Source: Methanococcus maripaludis (GTDB taxonomy: Archaea > AGJL01 > Methanococci > Methanococcales > Methanococcaceae). Taken from it: a DNA stretch of 64,000 nt. The stretch covers positions 1 to 64,000 of the forward strand of contig NZ_JACDUL010000002.1 of the NCBI RefSeq assembly GCF_013760955.1. Direction: 5' to 3'. The notes under the pieces were generated by a model. That model searched no databases. It worked only from the letters and a program-made list of their open reading frames with translations, and had not been told where the DNA came from. This document shows, piece after piece, positions 34,842 to 45,445 of the stretch. The position numbers and the translations under genes are program-made. Position 1 is the stretch's first letter. Each line of letters starts with the position of its first letter.

Positions 34842-36983
34842 TTGAAAATTAAAAAAATAATGGTTAATAATTACAGACTACTGAAAGAAATGAATCTCGA
34901 TTTAGAGGATGATTTATCCCTAATAATTGGAAAAAATAATTGCGGTAAGACATCATTATTATCAATATTAAATAAATTTTTAAATAATTCACCCAATTTT
35001 TCTTTTGATGATTTTAATATTGAATTTCAGGATGGATTACGAGATTTTGTTTTGCAAAACACTGATTTAACTAGCCGGGGTATTTATTTAAAATTGTTCA
35101 TAGAATATGGCGAAAAAGATGATTTAGCTAACGTATCTAACCTGATGATGGATTTGGATCCAGATAATAACAAAATAATACTTTCTTTTGGATATGTATT
35201 GCCAGACGATAAAATTGATAATTTGAAAGCAGATTTTAATGAGTATATTTCAAAAAAACCGAAACCTGAAGAAAATAAAAAAACCATTTTTAACGAATTT
35301 ATAAAAAAAGAACATGGTAAATATTTTAAGACATTTAAAAAAACCGTAGGATATGATTTACAAACAGCATCAATTAACGAAAATAGATATATTGACTTAA
35401 ACGAAAGAAAAATATCCCTGGACAATATTATTAATTTTAAAATTATCGGGGCAACTAGAAATGTTTCTAATAACGATTCCAACAAAACTTTGTCATTATT
35501 GTCATCTAAATATTATGAAAAAACTGAAGAAAGTAAAAAAGGACTGGATAATTTCAAAGAATTTAAAGAAATATTATGTAAAACTGATGGTGAGCTGGAA
35601 GATATTTATGGTAAGTTATTTGAAGACGTATTAACAAAAGTTAGGAAATTTGGCGGGATTAATGAGGGTGATTCTACAATAAAACTAGTTTCAAATTTAC
35701 AACATAAAGAACTGCTTGGTGGAAATACTACGGTAGTGTATGAACATAATAAGGAGCATTTATTGCCAGAAAGTTATAATGGATTAGGTTATTTAAATTT
35801 AATAAGTATGATTTTTGAAATCGAATTAATATTAAGTGATTTCAGACGGGAAAATAAGGAAGATAAGAATCCTGCAGATATAAACATATTATTTATCGAA
35901 GAACCTGAAGCACATACTCATCCACAAATGCAGTCTGTATTCATAAAAAATATAAAAGAGCTGCTCAAAACCGAAAGTGGAAACTCTGACGGAACAGAAT
36001 TTAATTTACAAACAATTATTACAAGTCATTCATCCCATATTGTGTCGGAAAGTGATTTTGAGGATATAAAATACTTTTATAAAAAATCTCAAAATGAAGT
36101 AATTGCTAAAAATTTGAAAGATTTAAAAAGTGAATACTTGGGTGCTGGTGAAGATGCATATTATAAATTTTTAAAACAATTTCTTACGCTAAATCGGGCA
36201 GAACTATTTTTTGCAGACAAAGCTATTTTAATTGAAGGGGATACTGAAAAAATACTTTTACCTGCAATGATGAAAAAAATTGACCAGGAATTTCCAGAAA
36301 ACATGCCCCTTTTATCACAAAATATTTCAATCGTAGAATCCGGGGCATATTCCCACATTTTTGAAAAATTTATCGATTTTATAGGCATAAAATCATTGAT
36401 AATTACGGATCTTGATTCGGCCAAAAAAGAACCTGTTCTTAATAATAAAGGCGAACAAGAAACGTATGATAACGGTAATCCTAAATACACAACCGGGAAA
36501 GTTAAAGTTTTTGAAGGGAATATTACAACAAATGCTTCTTTAAAATTTTTTCATGGAAAAAGAGAAAATTTAGATTATTTTTTGGGGTTGTCATGCGAAT
36601 CTAAAAGATTATCTAAAAATAAAACAACAAAAAATTGGGAAACAGACGAAAATGGGAATTTAATGGTAATTTTCCAAGTTGAAGAGAGTAATTGCAATGA
36701 TGAAAAATATTGTGCAAGGAGTTTTGAGGATGCATTTTTCCATTTAAATCGGAAGTATGTATGTGATAACATTGGTAATTTTCCAAGTTTACAATATAAA
36801 AAATATGTTGCTGACCAGACTAAAGATGTGTATACTTTAGCAGAAAAATGTATTGATAAAAAACCAGCTTTTGCAATAGAAATATTATTAAATAGCAAGG
36901 ATACTGAAAATGGAAAAATGTTTGGCAATTGGAAAACTCCAAAATATATCCGGGAGGGGTTGATATGGTTGAAAAATTGCTAG
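34842..36983 (+). CDS. OLD-family ATPase/TOPRIM nuclease (GajA-like)
   Basis: 713 residues from a TTG behind GGGGGGA. The ABC-type ATPase has Walker A IIGKNNCGKTSLL at about 28-40 and a Walker B/Q-loop region LFIEEPEAHTHPQMQSVFIK, then ITSHSSHIVSESDF (H-loop). A TOPRIM domain follows: ADKAILIEGDTEKILLPAMM at about 460 and LIITDLDSAKKE near 520. Class 2 OLD proteins pair with a UvrD-like helicase, as here, and the best-known pair is Gabija. It is ~130 residues longer than typical GajA, mainly after the TOPRIM core. Confidence 0.85.
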   Translation: MKIKKIMVNNYRLLKEMNLDLEDDLSLIIGKNNCGKTSLLSILNKFLNNSPNFSFDDFNIEFQDGLRDFVLQNTDLTSRGIYLKLFIEYGEKDDLANVSNLMMDLDPDNNKIILSFGYVLPDDKIDNLKADFNEYISKKPKPEENKKTIFNEFIKKEHGKYFKTFKKTVGYDLQTASINENRYIDLNERKISLDNIINFKIIGATRNVSNNDSNKTLSLLSSKYYEKTEESKKGLDNFKEFKEILCKTDGELEDIYGKLFEDVLTKVRKFGGINEGDSTIKLVSNLQHKELLGGNTTVVYEHNKEHLLPESYNGLGYLNLISMIFEIELILSDFRRENKEDKNPADINILFIEEPEAHTHPQMQSVFIKNIKELLKTESGNSDGTEFNLQTIITSHSSHIVSESDFEDIKYFYKKSQNEVIAKNLKDLKSEYLGAGEDAYYKFLKQFLTLNRAELFFADKAILIEGDTEKILLPAMMKKIDQEFPENMPLLSQNISIVESGAYSHIFEKFIDFIGIKSLIITDLDSAKKEPVLNNKGEQETYDNGNPKYTTGKVKVFEGNITTNASLKFFHGKRENLDYFLGLSCESKRLSKNKTTKNWETDENGNLMVIFQVEESNCNDEKYCARSFEDAFFHLNRKYVCDNIGNFPSLQYKKYVADQTKDVYTLAEKCIDKKPAFAIEILLNSKDTENGKMFGNWKTPKYIREGLIWLKNC

Positions 36984-38848
36984 AACCTGAAATAGTTGAG
37001 ATATTTGGCCATGTGCTACGGGGGAATAATTTTCTTCTGAGTGGTGGGGCAGGTAGTGGAAAAACATATTCGTTAATCCAAGTAATAAGAAAGGCATTAA
37101 ACGATAACCCTAATGCTAGTATCGCATGTATTACATATACAAATTCAGCAGTAAATGAAATTAAATTAAAGATTAATCATGATAACTTAATGGTTTCAAC
37201 GATCCACGATTTTTTATGGAATAATATCAAACAATTCCAAAAAGAATTAAAAAATGGAATAATTGAACTTTCAGAACTAGAAACTTCAAAAATTAAGTTT
37301 AAAAATGAAAATGATAAAAGTCATTTTGTAGAAAATGTGTCAAATATTCAGTATAAAGAATATATTCAAATGAAAAATGGAATAATTTCGCATGACGAAG
37401 TACTCGTTTTAGCCCACCATCTGTTCGAAAAACATGATTTACTTTGTAATATTCTAAAAGATAAATTTAAATTTATATTTCTTGATGAATATCAGGATAC
37501 CAATAAATTGGTAATTGAAATACTATTAAAGCACTTGAAAAAATGTAACAAGGAACAGATTATTGGATTTTTTGGAGACTCAATGCAGTCGATTTATGAT
37601 GATGGAATAGGGGATTTAAAAGATTATGTAAACTCTGGAGAAGTTAAAGAAGTAGTGTTGAATCAGAATCGAAGAAATCCAAAATTAGTAATTGATTTGG
37701 CAAATAAGTTAAGAACCGACAATGTGATACAAGAACCTTCTAATGATATAAATGCACCAAATATGAAGGATGGGTCAGTAATTATTGGAAAAATAAACTT
37801 TTTGTATTCTACAACTAACGATGTAGAAAATATTAAATCTACACAGTATTTTTCAAATTGGAATTTTAATGATACTATTAAAACAAAAGAATTAAGTTTA
37901 ACTCATAATCTAATCGCTCCAAAAGCAGGATTTTCAAATTTAATGGCAATATATGATAAAGATCCAATGTTTAGACTAAAAAATGATATATTATCTAAAT
38001 CTAATGAAAAATGCATTGAATTGGATGATTCTAAGTCATTCGAAAAAATTATTGAAGAAGTTGATTCTTTATTTAGAAATTCTAAAAAACAGATGATAAA
38101 CTCGTCAAACGAAGTAAAAGAACTATATGATCACCTGAAGAACTTACCATTTTCTGAGATTAAGAAAATTTATTTTGACAAAGATTCATTAATAGATAAT
38201 AAAAAAGAAACAGATGATGAGGGTTCTAACGACTCAAAAAGGGATAATTTAATAAAACATTTGTTTAAAATAGAAAAAATTATTCAAAATTATAAAAATA
38301 AGGATTATAACGAGTTTATACGAAAAACAAATTTTAAAATAGATTCAATTGCAAAAAAAAGAGAACTAAAAAATATCATTGACAAAATAGGAAATTTTTC
38401 TGAACTTAAAATCGAAGAAGTAATTAATTTATGTGATGAAAAGGAGCTATGTAAAAAAGATGACAGTTTCAATACATTCATTGAAAAAAATCAATATTTG
38501 TATAATCGGGTTAAGGCCCTACAATATTTAGAATTTCAAAATTTATTTAATTATTTGGAGGGATTTACCCCATTTTCGACACAACATAAGGTTAAAGGGT
38601 CAGAATTTGAAAATGTACTTGTTATACTAGACAATGGGGGTTGGAATAATTATAATTTTGAATATCTATTTTGTAATAGGATAGATAAACAAAGTGTGTT
38701 ATTAAGGACTCAAAAGATATTTTATGTATGTTGTACTCGTGCAAAAGAGAATCTAAATATTTATTACCATAACCCCAACTCTCAGACCATCAGCAAAGCA
38801 ATTGAATGGTTTGGGGAAGAAAATGTCCATAATTTGGACGATAATTAA
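36965..38848 (+). CDS. UvrD/Rep-like superfamily 1 helicase (GajB-like)
   Basis: 627 residues from the ATG at 36965, which follows GGGAGGGGTTGAT and overlaps the OLD gene by 19 bp, so the two are translationally coupled. SF1 motifs: FLLSGGAGSGKTYSLI (I), CITYTNSAVNEIK (Ia), FIFLDEYQDTNK (II), GFFGDSMQSIYDDG (III), then STQHKVKGSEFENVLVI (V) and FYVCCTRAKENLNIYY (VI). With GajA-like OLD it would form a phage-defence complex that senses nucleotide depletion or DNA ends. Larger than canonical GajB (~490). Confidence 0.85.
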   Translation: MVEKLLEPEIVEIFGHVLRGNNFLLSGGAGSGKTYSLIQVIRKALNDNPNASIACITYTNSAVNEIKLKINHDNLMVSTIHDFLWNNIKQFQKELKNGIIELSELETSKIKFKNENDKSHFVENVSNIQYKEYIQMKNGIISHDEVLVLAHHLFEKHDLLCNILKDKFKFIFLDEYQDTNKLVIEILLKHLKKCNKEQIIGFFGDSMQSIYDDGIGDLKDYVNSGEVKEVVLNQNRRNPKLVIDLANKLRTDNVIQEPSNDINAPNMKDGSVIIGKINFLYSTTNDVENIKSTQYFSNWNFNDTIKTKELSLTHNLIAPKAGFSNLMAIYDKDPMFRLKNDILSKSNEKCIELDDSKSFEKIIEEVDSLFRNSKKQMINSSNEVKELYDHLKNLPFSEIKKIYFDKDSLIDNKKETDDEGSNDSKRDNLIKHLFKIEKIIQNYKNKDYNEFIRKTNFKIDSIAKKRELKNIIDKIGNFSELKIEEVINLCDEKELCKKDDSFNTFIEKNQYLYNRVKALQYLEFQNLFNYLEGFTPFSTQHKVKGSEFENVLVILDNGGWNNYNFEYLFCNRIDKQSVLLRTQKIFYVCCTRAKENLNIYYHNPNSQTISKAIEWFGEENVHNLDDN

Positions 38849-38870
38849 ATTTTATTTAAAATATTGTTTT

Positions 38871-40121
38871 TTAGACCAACTCAAACGGCCAAATCTTCAA
38901 TAAAACATTTTTCTCATCGAAATATTCAAAATTCACTTTTTCTAAAAATTTATCCGTTTTTGGATAAACTAACGCCATTTTAACATGCTTTTTACAATTA
39001 TTTTCATAAATTTTAGCATATGAAAGCAGCTGATACATATCTCCTTGAGAAATTCCATAATTTGGAGAATTGACGTCAAGTATTTTCCATTTTGCATCTA
39101 TTAAATAGATTGTATCATCTTTTTCGGCGTAAATATCGGGTTTTAATTTAAACATTTTTTTAAGATCTTCTTTTACAAGGAAAAATCTCGAATCTTGGGC
39201 TTTTACATAACTGAATTTTCCAGATTTTTTAAGTTTGTATGTTAAATAACTCTCAAATATCTTTTCCATTGGATAAAGCAATGCAAATGCAACATTTGAA
39301 CCTTTAAAATTAATAAAACTTTCATTTTTTAAAAATACCCTGCACCAAAGAAGTATATTTTCATAATCTACCATTAATCTTCCAGATTTACAAGCGTTAA
39401 AATCTTTTTCAATGTTTTTTGATTCAGAAATTTCATCAAAAACAAAGCTGTATTCAGAAATATTTTTTAAATTTTTGCCAGATTTTGATCTTTTTGAAAG
39501 TTCTTTTAAAGTAGACTTTATAATCCTATTTTCAGCCATGTCTTTTATAAATTCGTCAAATTCAACAAAAAATCTTTCTTTATGGATTAGATTATGCTTA
39601 ATATGTTCTTTAAATTTCAATTTTCCCTTTAAAACGTTTAAATTCTTTTGTGTTTCAATATAATCTGATTTTAAACCCCTTTTGATTAAAACTGAAAGTT
39701 CATCTAAAAACATGGTTATAAATATTTCATTTAAGGGCATTCTGTCAGTTTTCAGGTTTGATAAATCAAATTTTTTGAAAGGTGAATCTTTCAATGTTTT
39801 TAGCATTTTTAAAAAGAGTTTTCGTGTATCTGAAACACTCAAATCTTTACTTTTACCATATATTTTTGGTAAAATTTCAATAGTTACGCCATTTTTCATT
39901 TGAATTATTCCAACGTAGTTTTTAGCCTGTAGAACTTCTCCATAGTTCTTTTTGTAAGTTATAGTTAAAAATTCATCCGTATTTTTATCTTTGTTCTGCA
40001 AAATAAAGGTTTTTAAATCGTTAAATACGGATTCTTTTAAAGAAATATATGTATCAAACTGTCTATTTTCATTTCCTTTTACAATAATTCCAAATTCTGT
40101 GACGGTAAACTGATTATTCAT
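38871..40121 (-). CDS. mcrC: McrC-family subunit of a McrBC restriction system
   Basis: 416 residues. The N-terminal half reads NYVGIIQMKNGVTIEILPKI (typical McrC). The C-terminal PD-(D/E)XK nuclease shows FKLKPDIYAEKDDTIYLIDAKWKILD, i.e. the D, D and K catalytic set. McrC binds the McrB ring and cuts modified DNA. It starts 13 bp after the mcrB stop, same operon. Confidence 0.93.
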   Translation of the reverse strand: MNNQFTVTEFGIIVKGNENRQFDTYISLKESVFNDLKTFILQNKDKNTDEFLTITYKKNYGEVLQAKNYVGIIQMKNGVTIEILPKIYGKSKDLSVSDTRKLFLKMLKTLKDSPFKKFDLSNLKTDRMPLNEIFITMFLDELSVLIKRGLKSDYIETQKNLNVLKGKLKFKEHIKHNLIHKERFFVEFDEFIKDMAENRIIKSTLKELSKRSKSGKNLKNISEYSFVFDEISESKNIEKDFNACKSGRLMVDYENILLWCRVFLKNESFINFKGSNVAFALLYPMEKIFESYLTYKLKKSGKFSYVKAQDSRFFLVKEDLKKMFKLKPDIYAEKDDTIYLIDAKWKILDVNSPNYGISQGDMYQLLSYAKIYENNCKKHVKMALVYPKTDKFLEKVNFEYFDEKNVLLKIWPFELV

Positions 40122-40134
40122 TGATAATCAGCCC

Positions 40135-42672
40135 TTAAATCTTTTCATAAATCTTTTTAAATGTTTCAGGAGTTATATCTCCAATACAGAGATCTGGATT
40201 TATTCTATATGTTATCATATCTTCATATTCTTCATGATCAAAGCCGATTACTGAATTTTCTTTGAATTTTTTGCTTTGAATAAATCTGACTGGGATATCT
40301 TCGTAGTTTTCGGTTTCTTCCATTCTATTTAATTGTCTGAAGTGGTCTCCAAGAACGATCTGTATTTTTTCATAGTTATCGTAGAAATACTCCTGTAAAA
40401 GTGGAATTATTTTATTTTTAAAGATTTGACAGAGTTTTTTAAACTGTTCTTCTTCATTTTCAATGTATTTTAAAGGTAGGAAATATGCATGGCCGATTTC
40501 ATGATCTCTATCGTATAAAAATTCAACTCTTTCGTTCAATTTTTCAAGCATCTGTTTTAGATTTATTCCTTTTACAATAATTCCATTCAATAATTCTGGG
40601 TCAGGCATCAATTCTTCAAAGTGGAACCTTCTTCTAAGTGCAGTATCCATTAAAGCAATTGATCTGTCAGCAGTATTCATCGTACCTAAAAGATAGAGAT
40701 TTTTTGGAACCCCAAAAGTGTCTTTTGAATATGGAAGGGTTGTAGTAATCTGATTTTTAGTTCCAAGCCTTTTATCATCTTCAATCAATGTAATGAGTTC
40801 CCCAAATATTTTAGAAATATTTCCACGGTTTATTTCATCAATTATTAGGACATAGTTTTTTTCATCCGTTTTTACGGATAATTGTTCTGCAATTTTATTA
40901 ATTCTGGTTAATAGTCCGTTGTAATACGATTCCAAGCCCCCGCCTGTAATGATATTATTTTCTCCAGTATCATACATTCTTTTTAATGTATTAATGCTTA
41001 GATTATATTCGCCAGATACATTCCCTTTATCATAAAAAATAGTTTTTTCGTTTACTTTTTTAATTAAATAATGGGAATTTGGATTTTTCATATCTATTCT
41101 AATGGTTTCCCCATTTTCGAAATCAGTATTTCCAATTAATTTAGTAAATACTTCATCAAATCTCGGTTTATTATTTTCTACATCGGAATTGTTTGAAATG
41201 AGATCTTTAAGATTTTCAATTAACAAATCCTCTTTTGAAAGTTTATAAATTGACATTTGTGAAAAATTCTTTTCTTTTAGGATTTGTGAAACCGGGGCCG
41301 GTTCATCAGCTACCCAAAGCCATTTAACTTTTCTAAATTGATAGTATCTTATTTCAGAGTCGTTACGGTATTCGTAATCGCCAATAATTTGACATATTGC
41401 TTTAAATTTACGGTTTCCATGAGTAATTACTACAATATCGCCTTTTTTCATTCCATTGATAAATCGATCAACAGCAGTTGGTCCAAAAGAAGCGTATTGT
41501 GGGTATTTCGTGTCATGTACTTTCTTTATCGCATCTAATGAAGTACTTTTACTAAAGTCAATATCTTCTCCCCAACCCAATGCAATGACTCCATTTTCAA
41601 AGCAGTATTTAAAAATAGGATCTGCATCGATAGATACATCACCCAATGAAAGTTTGAATACATTTGATTTATTTTCATCAAAAGTATACCCTGTAATTAC
41701 GGTAGATTTCTTTGCTTTTGCTTTTAAACACAATGTTTTAAAAATTCCATCGTCTATCTGGTATTCAATTGAATTGCTGTCCGAATTTTCTAAAACGGGT
41801 TTAATTCCTTCGATAAAATCTTCGTAGGAATATGACTGGTGAAATGTTATAAATTCAATTTGACCGTTTTCTCTCAGGTTTTCGTACCTATCTACGAGCT
41901 CTTCCCTTGATTTATTTGAAATATCGCCATCAATTATTTCAACTGCTTTTTCAGTTACAGAATATGTTTTTCCAGTTCCAGGAGGGCCGTAAAGTATCGT
42001 GTTTAAAGGGAATTTTTTATTTTTCGAGGTAACACTAATTTCTTCAGATTCTTCTTCGATAAAATCTTCGCTTTCATCTTCATCAGATTCTTTAAACCTA
42101 CTTTCTAAAATGTCATAATATTCAAAAATGTCCATATTTTCAGGTTTTTCTTTAAATGCACAGGATTGTAGTTCAGAAACTGAACCATTAAATTCAACCC
42201 CGAGTGCTTTAGCCAGCATTTTTGTATTGTATATGGAAACTAGCTTAGGACTGTTTCGATCTTGATAAATAAATGCAATTTTCCACTTTACTGCATTTCC
42301 GAGATCTATCGAATCGATTTCATTAAATTTTCCGGCTCTCGATTTTTCAATTATATCCATTACCATATTTTTAACTGTTTGGAACGCCTCTTCCTCAGTT
42401 TTTCCGTATTTTTCGTACCAACCGTATTTTTCAGAATATTTTCGACCTCTTTCGTTTTCTTTGTTTTCAGAGTTCGTTCTAAATATCCCAAATTTAAATG
42501 AAGCACCCCCACCTATTCCGCCCAATTCATGAGCTTTACGTTCTAACCAGTAGCAAAAATAGTCATTATTTCCTAAATTTGTGTATTCTTCTAAAGTCAT
42601 GCTTTTTACTTTTTCAACAGGCCATCGTTGAAGAAATTCATCCCATAATTGATATTTTTCCTTGATATCCAT
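40135..42672 (-). CDS. mcrB: McrB-family AAA+ GTPase with inserted EVE-like domain
   Basis: 845 residues; the ATG at 42672 is preferred to 42684 because GAGGGAGA lies between. The N-terminal ~200 residues (LERKAHELGGIGGGASFKFG) likely read modified DNA. Walker A TILYGPPGTGKTYSVTEKAV lies near 233; NYVLIIDEINRGNISKIFGE is Walker B and LLGTMNTADRSIALMDTALR the signature. About residues 325-470 break into the AAA+ core and read like an EVE/PUA module (GVIALGWGEDIDFSKST, GDIVVITHGNRKFKAICQII), which could recognise modified bases. It pairs with McrC as a type IV restriction system. Confidence 0.92.
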   Translation of the reverse strand: MDIKEKYQLWDEFLQRWPVEKVKSMTLEEYTNLGNNDYFCYWLERKAHELGGIGGGASFKFGIFRTNSENKENERGRKYSEKYGWYEKYGKTEEEAFQTVKNMVMDIIEKSRAGKFNEIDSIDLGNAVKWKIAFIYQDRNSPKLVSIYNTKMLAKALGVEFNGSVSELQSCAFKEKPENMDIFEYYDILESRFKESDEDESEDFIEEESEEISVTSKNKKFPLNTILYGPPGTGKTYSVTEKAVEIIDGDISNKSREELVDRYENLRENGQIEFITFHQSYSYEDFIEGIKPVLENSDSNSIEYQIDDGIFKTLCLKAKAKKSTVITGYTFDENKSNVFKLSLGDVSIDADPIFKYCFENGVIALGWGEDIDFSKSTSLDAIKKVHDTKYPQYASFGPTAVDRFINGMKKGDIVVITHGNRKFKAICQIIGDYEYRNDSEIRYYQFRKVKWLWVADEPAPVSQILKEKNFSQMSIYKLSKEDLLIENLKDLISNNSDVENNKPRFDEVFTKLIGNTDFENGETIRIDMKNPNSHYLIKKVNEKTIFYDKGNVSGEYNLSINTLKRMYDTGENNIITGGGLESYYNGLLTRINKIAEQLSVKTDEKNYVLIIDEINRGNISKIFGELITLIEDDKRLGTKNQITTTLPYSKDTFGVPKNLYLLGTMNTADRSIALMDTALRRRFHFEELMPDPELLNGIIVKGINLKQMLEKLNERVEFLYDRDHEIGHAYFLPLKYIENEEEQFKKLCQIFKNKIIPLLQEYFYDNYEKIQIVLGDHFRQLNRMEETENYEDIPVRFIQSKKFKENSVIGFDHEEYEDMITYRINPDLCIGDITPETFKKIYEKI

Positions 42673-42813
42673 AATCTCCCTCATACAAATTAAAAACCAA
42701 TATAAAGGGTATTTTTCATAATATATGTCGTTTTTGATATAATTTTCCGATTAAACTTTAAAAATGTAAAATTTAATAATTAATTGAATATAACTTTAAG
42801 ATAAAGGGGTATC

Positions 42814-45444
42814 ATGGGGTTTCAAGCAGTTAAATCAGTGGATGAACTTTATAATGGAGTTAAACCTAAAAAAATTGTTTTAACAAACGATGCAGCTTTG
42901 GCAACTGCATTAAATAAGCGTATCGATAAACCAATGATTGGAAAATTTGCATACACTTCACAAGAAATTGCACAAAAATTTATTCCAACATATTTTGATG
43001 AGCAAAAACTCTCGAAAACTGACGTAATTTTAAAAATTTCAAAAGATTTTGGATATGATATAAAATCAGTTCATAGTGCTGTTGAAAAAATTGTTGAAAT
43101 AAAGAAACATTCGAGAAACGTTTCAAAGTACATAAATTCTTACGAAAAAAGGATACTGGATAAGTACAATTCGCTTGCAACAACTGAAAATACCCTCGAA
43201 AAATTTGATTTTTACAAACATTTCAAAAATTATTCTGAAGACGAGGTTGCAGTCATTGGATTTGAAAATTTTAGTAAAATTGATAAATTGGCTCTTCCAA
43301 AAAATTTTACAAAAATATCACCGTTTAAAGAAGAACCGAAAGATTTGGAAAATTTCTATTTATTTAAAAATGAAAACGAAATTTCAGATAGAATTTCAAA
43401 CATTATTAATCCGGAAAACCAGAATGATTTTTCAATAATTTTAAACACGGAAAGTACAATTCTTGATATTTTGAAAGCTAAGCTGTATAAAAAAGGAATA
43501 AACCTAAATGTAAAAGAATATTTGCATGAAAATTTGAATTTAAGATCTATTTTAAACCTATTGACTCTTTCATTTCAAATAAATGAATTATATTTAAGGG
43601 ATTTAGCTCCTTATTTTGAAATGTTTAATATTGGAACTTCAGAAGGATATTCAAATTATACGTTAAAAGATTACTCTGAAAACGTTAATACTGATGAAAA
43701 TTTTAACAAACTATGCGAATTTTTGAAAAATATTTCAGAATATCGATTTTTAGATCTTTTAACCTTTTTAAACGATTTTGAAATCGAAATACCCTATGAA
43801 TTTAAAAAAACACTACAAAAACTCGAAATTTATGATAAAAAAGTAACTTATCAAAATATTCAAAATTTAACGTACTATATTGATAACTTCGATGTTGAAA
43901 TAGGAAATTCAAAATCTGGTGTCCTTTTAATCGATGCTAAAAATTCGGTTTATGTTGATAAACCTGTCTGTATTTACGTGAATATCGATTCATCATGGAC
44001 AAAAGATGTTAAAAAAGCCCCATATATTTCTAAAAAAGACGAAGAACAAAAAAACCTTTCAAATTTCCAAATATTATTATCACAAGGGCAGCTTCAGTAC
44101 TACTTTGTACCAGAATTTAAAAATGGTGAAAAAACAATTCCTTGCTTTTACTTTAACCAAATTTTTGAAAAAGAGATTGAAAGTTTTAGGGATGAGATAT
44201 TTAACGTTAAAATTCTATCAAATGGTAAAAATAGTATGATAGAAGAATTTTCTGAGGATTTTGAATCAAAAGAACCAATTACAAAGCACATTTTTTCTCA
44301 GAGCAGTTTAAACAACTTTGTACTTTGTCCAAAAATTTATGAAATATCTCGGATTTACAGGAGTGACAGCAAAAACTACCATGTAAAAGGAAATTTACTC
44401 CATGAATTCGCAGAATTTTACGTAAATTATCCTGAAGTTGTAAATGGAAAAGGATATGAATATTTTGCTGAAATTTTATCTAATGAATATTCTAAATTAA
44501 TCGATATTTTATTAAAAGACCTTGAAAAAACGGAGTTTTTAATTGCTATTAAGAATACTGTAGAATTTATTGATTCAACTACATTTGATTTCGAAAGCAC
44601 GTTTAATTTAGAATCTAAAAAACAAAATGAGAATTTTTTATCAAGATTATTTGAAATGCCCTTATTTAGAAAAAATACTGAAGTTTACTTTGAAGATCTA
44701 AATTTTGGTTTGAATGGTTTTATCGATTTATTGATTGATAATTCAACAATTTTGGATTACAAATCTTCAAAATCGGTTAAATCGGCTTCAAAAATTTTGA
44801 AACTCTGCAATATTAAAAAATTAGGGTCAGAAATCGATTTTCAGCCAATGGTATATTTATTAAAACTTAGAACTGAAAATCCAAATAAAAATCTTTCATT
44901 TAAGTACTATTTCTTCCTGGGAAATAAAAATAAAGTTTTAGATGGAACCGGACATTTTGATGAAAATATTGTTGATATTATGTATTATCCAACTTCGTTT
45001 AATGATTTTGTATTGTCAGATGAAGGTTTTGAACTCGCACTTGGAAGTAAGGAGCGAATGAATTTTGTAAATACTGTTTCAAAAGAGTATATTTTGGAGT
45101 ATTTTACAAAAAATCCGTTTAATTCTGAAATGACCAATGAATTTTTAGAAACACACAAATTTGGATTTTTAGAACATATTCTAGCATACAGCCCCAAAAA
45201 AACCGTTGAAAAAGGGGCTTTGAGTTTTTATAAAGAACTTTTAAACATAAAAAACGGAACTTCAAGGGCAGTATCAAAAGCGGTATTTTTTAAAGACGAT
45301 CTCGACAATTTTGAAGAATTTTTAAAAGGTAAAATTGAGGAAGTTAAATTATATTCTGGTTTAGGGTATCCGTATCTTCCAATAGTATCAGAACTCTGTA
45401 AAAATTGCGAATATTCAGACATCTGTTTAAAAAGGGGGGATTAA
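42814..45444 (+). CDS. AddB/RecB-like PD-(D/E)XK nuclease with Fe-S cluster
   Basis: 876 residues. The N-terminal ~490 residues look like an inactivated helicase without a Walker A. The C-terminal nuclease has KGNLLHEFAEFYVNYPE (conserved H-E), GFIDLLIDNSTILDYKSSKS (D...D-Y-K) and four cysteines, one at about 505 (FVLCPKIYE) and three at the end (LCKNCEYSDIC), the Cas4/AddB-type 4Fe-4S staple. It heads an operon with an AddA-like helicase-nuclease and an XPD-like helicase. Probable role: end resection or invader DNA destruction. Confidence 0.85.
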   Translation: MGFQAVKSVDELYNGVKPKKIVLTNDAALATALNKRIDKPMIGKFAYTSQEIAQKFIPTYFDEQKLSKTDVILKISKDFGYDIKSVHSAVEKIVEIKKHSRNVSKYINSYEKRILDKYNSLATTENTLEKFDFYKHFKNYSEDEVAVIGFENFSKIDKLALPKNFTKISPFKEEPKDLENFYLFKNENEISDRISNIINPENQNDFSIILNTESTILDILKAKLYKKGINLNVKEYLHENLNLRSILNLLTLSFQINELYLRDLAPYFEMFNIGTSEGYSNYTLKDYSENVNTDENFNKLCEFLKNISEYRFLDLLTFLNDFEIEIPYEFKKTLQKLEIYDKKVTYQNIQNLTYYIDNFDVEIGNSKSGVLLIDAKNSVYVDKPVCIYVNIDSSWTKDVKKAPYISKKDEEQKNLSNFQILLSQGQLQYYFVPEFKNGEKTIPCFYFNQIFEKEIESFRDEIFNVKILSNGKNSMIEEFSEDFESKEPITKHIFSQSSLNNFVLCPKIYEISRIYRSDSKNYHVKGNLLHEFAEFYVNYPEVVNGKGYEYFAEILSNEYSKLIDILLKDLEKTEFLIAIKNTVEFIDSTTFDFESTFNLESKKQNENFLSRLFEMPLFRKNTEVYFEDLNFGLNGFIDLLIDNSTILDYKSSKSVKSASKILKLCNIKKLGSEIDFQPMVYLLKLRTENPNKNLSFKYYFFLGNKNKVLDGTGHFDENIVDIMYYPTSFNDFVLSDEGFELALGSKERMNFVNTVSKEYILEYFTKNPFNSEMTNEFLETHKFGFLEHILAYSPKKTVEKGALSFYKELLNIKNGTSRAVSKAVFFKDDLDNFEEFLKGKIEEVKLYSGLGYPYLPIVSELCKNCEYSDICLKRGD

Positions 45445-45445
45445 C

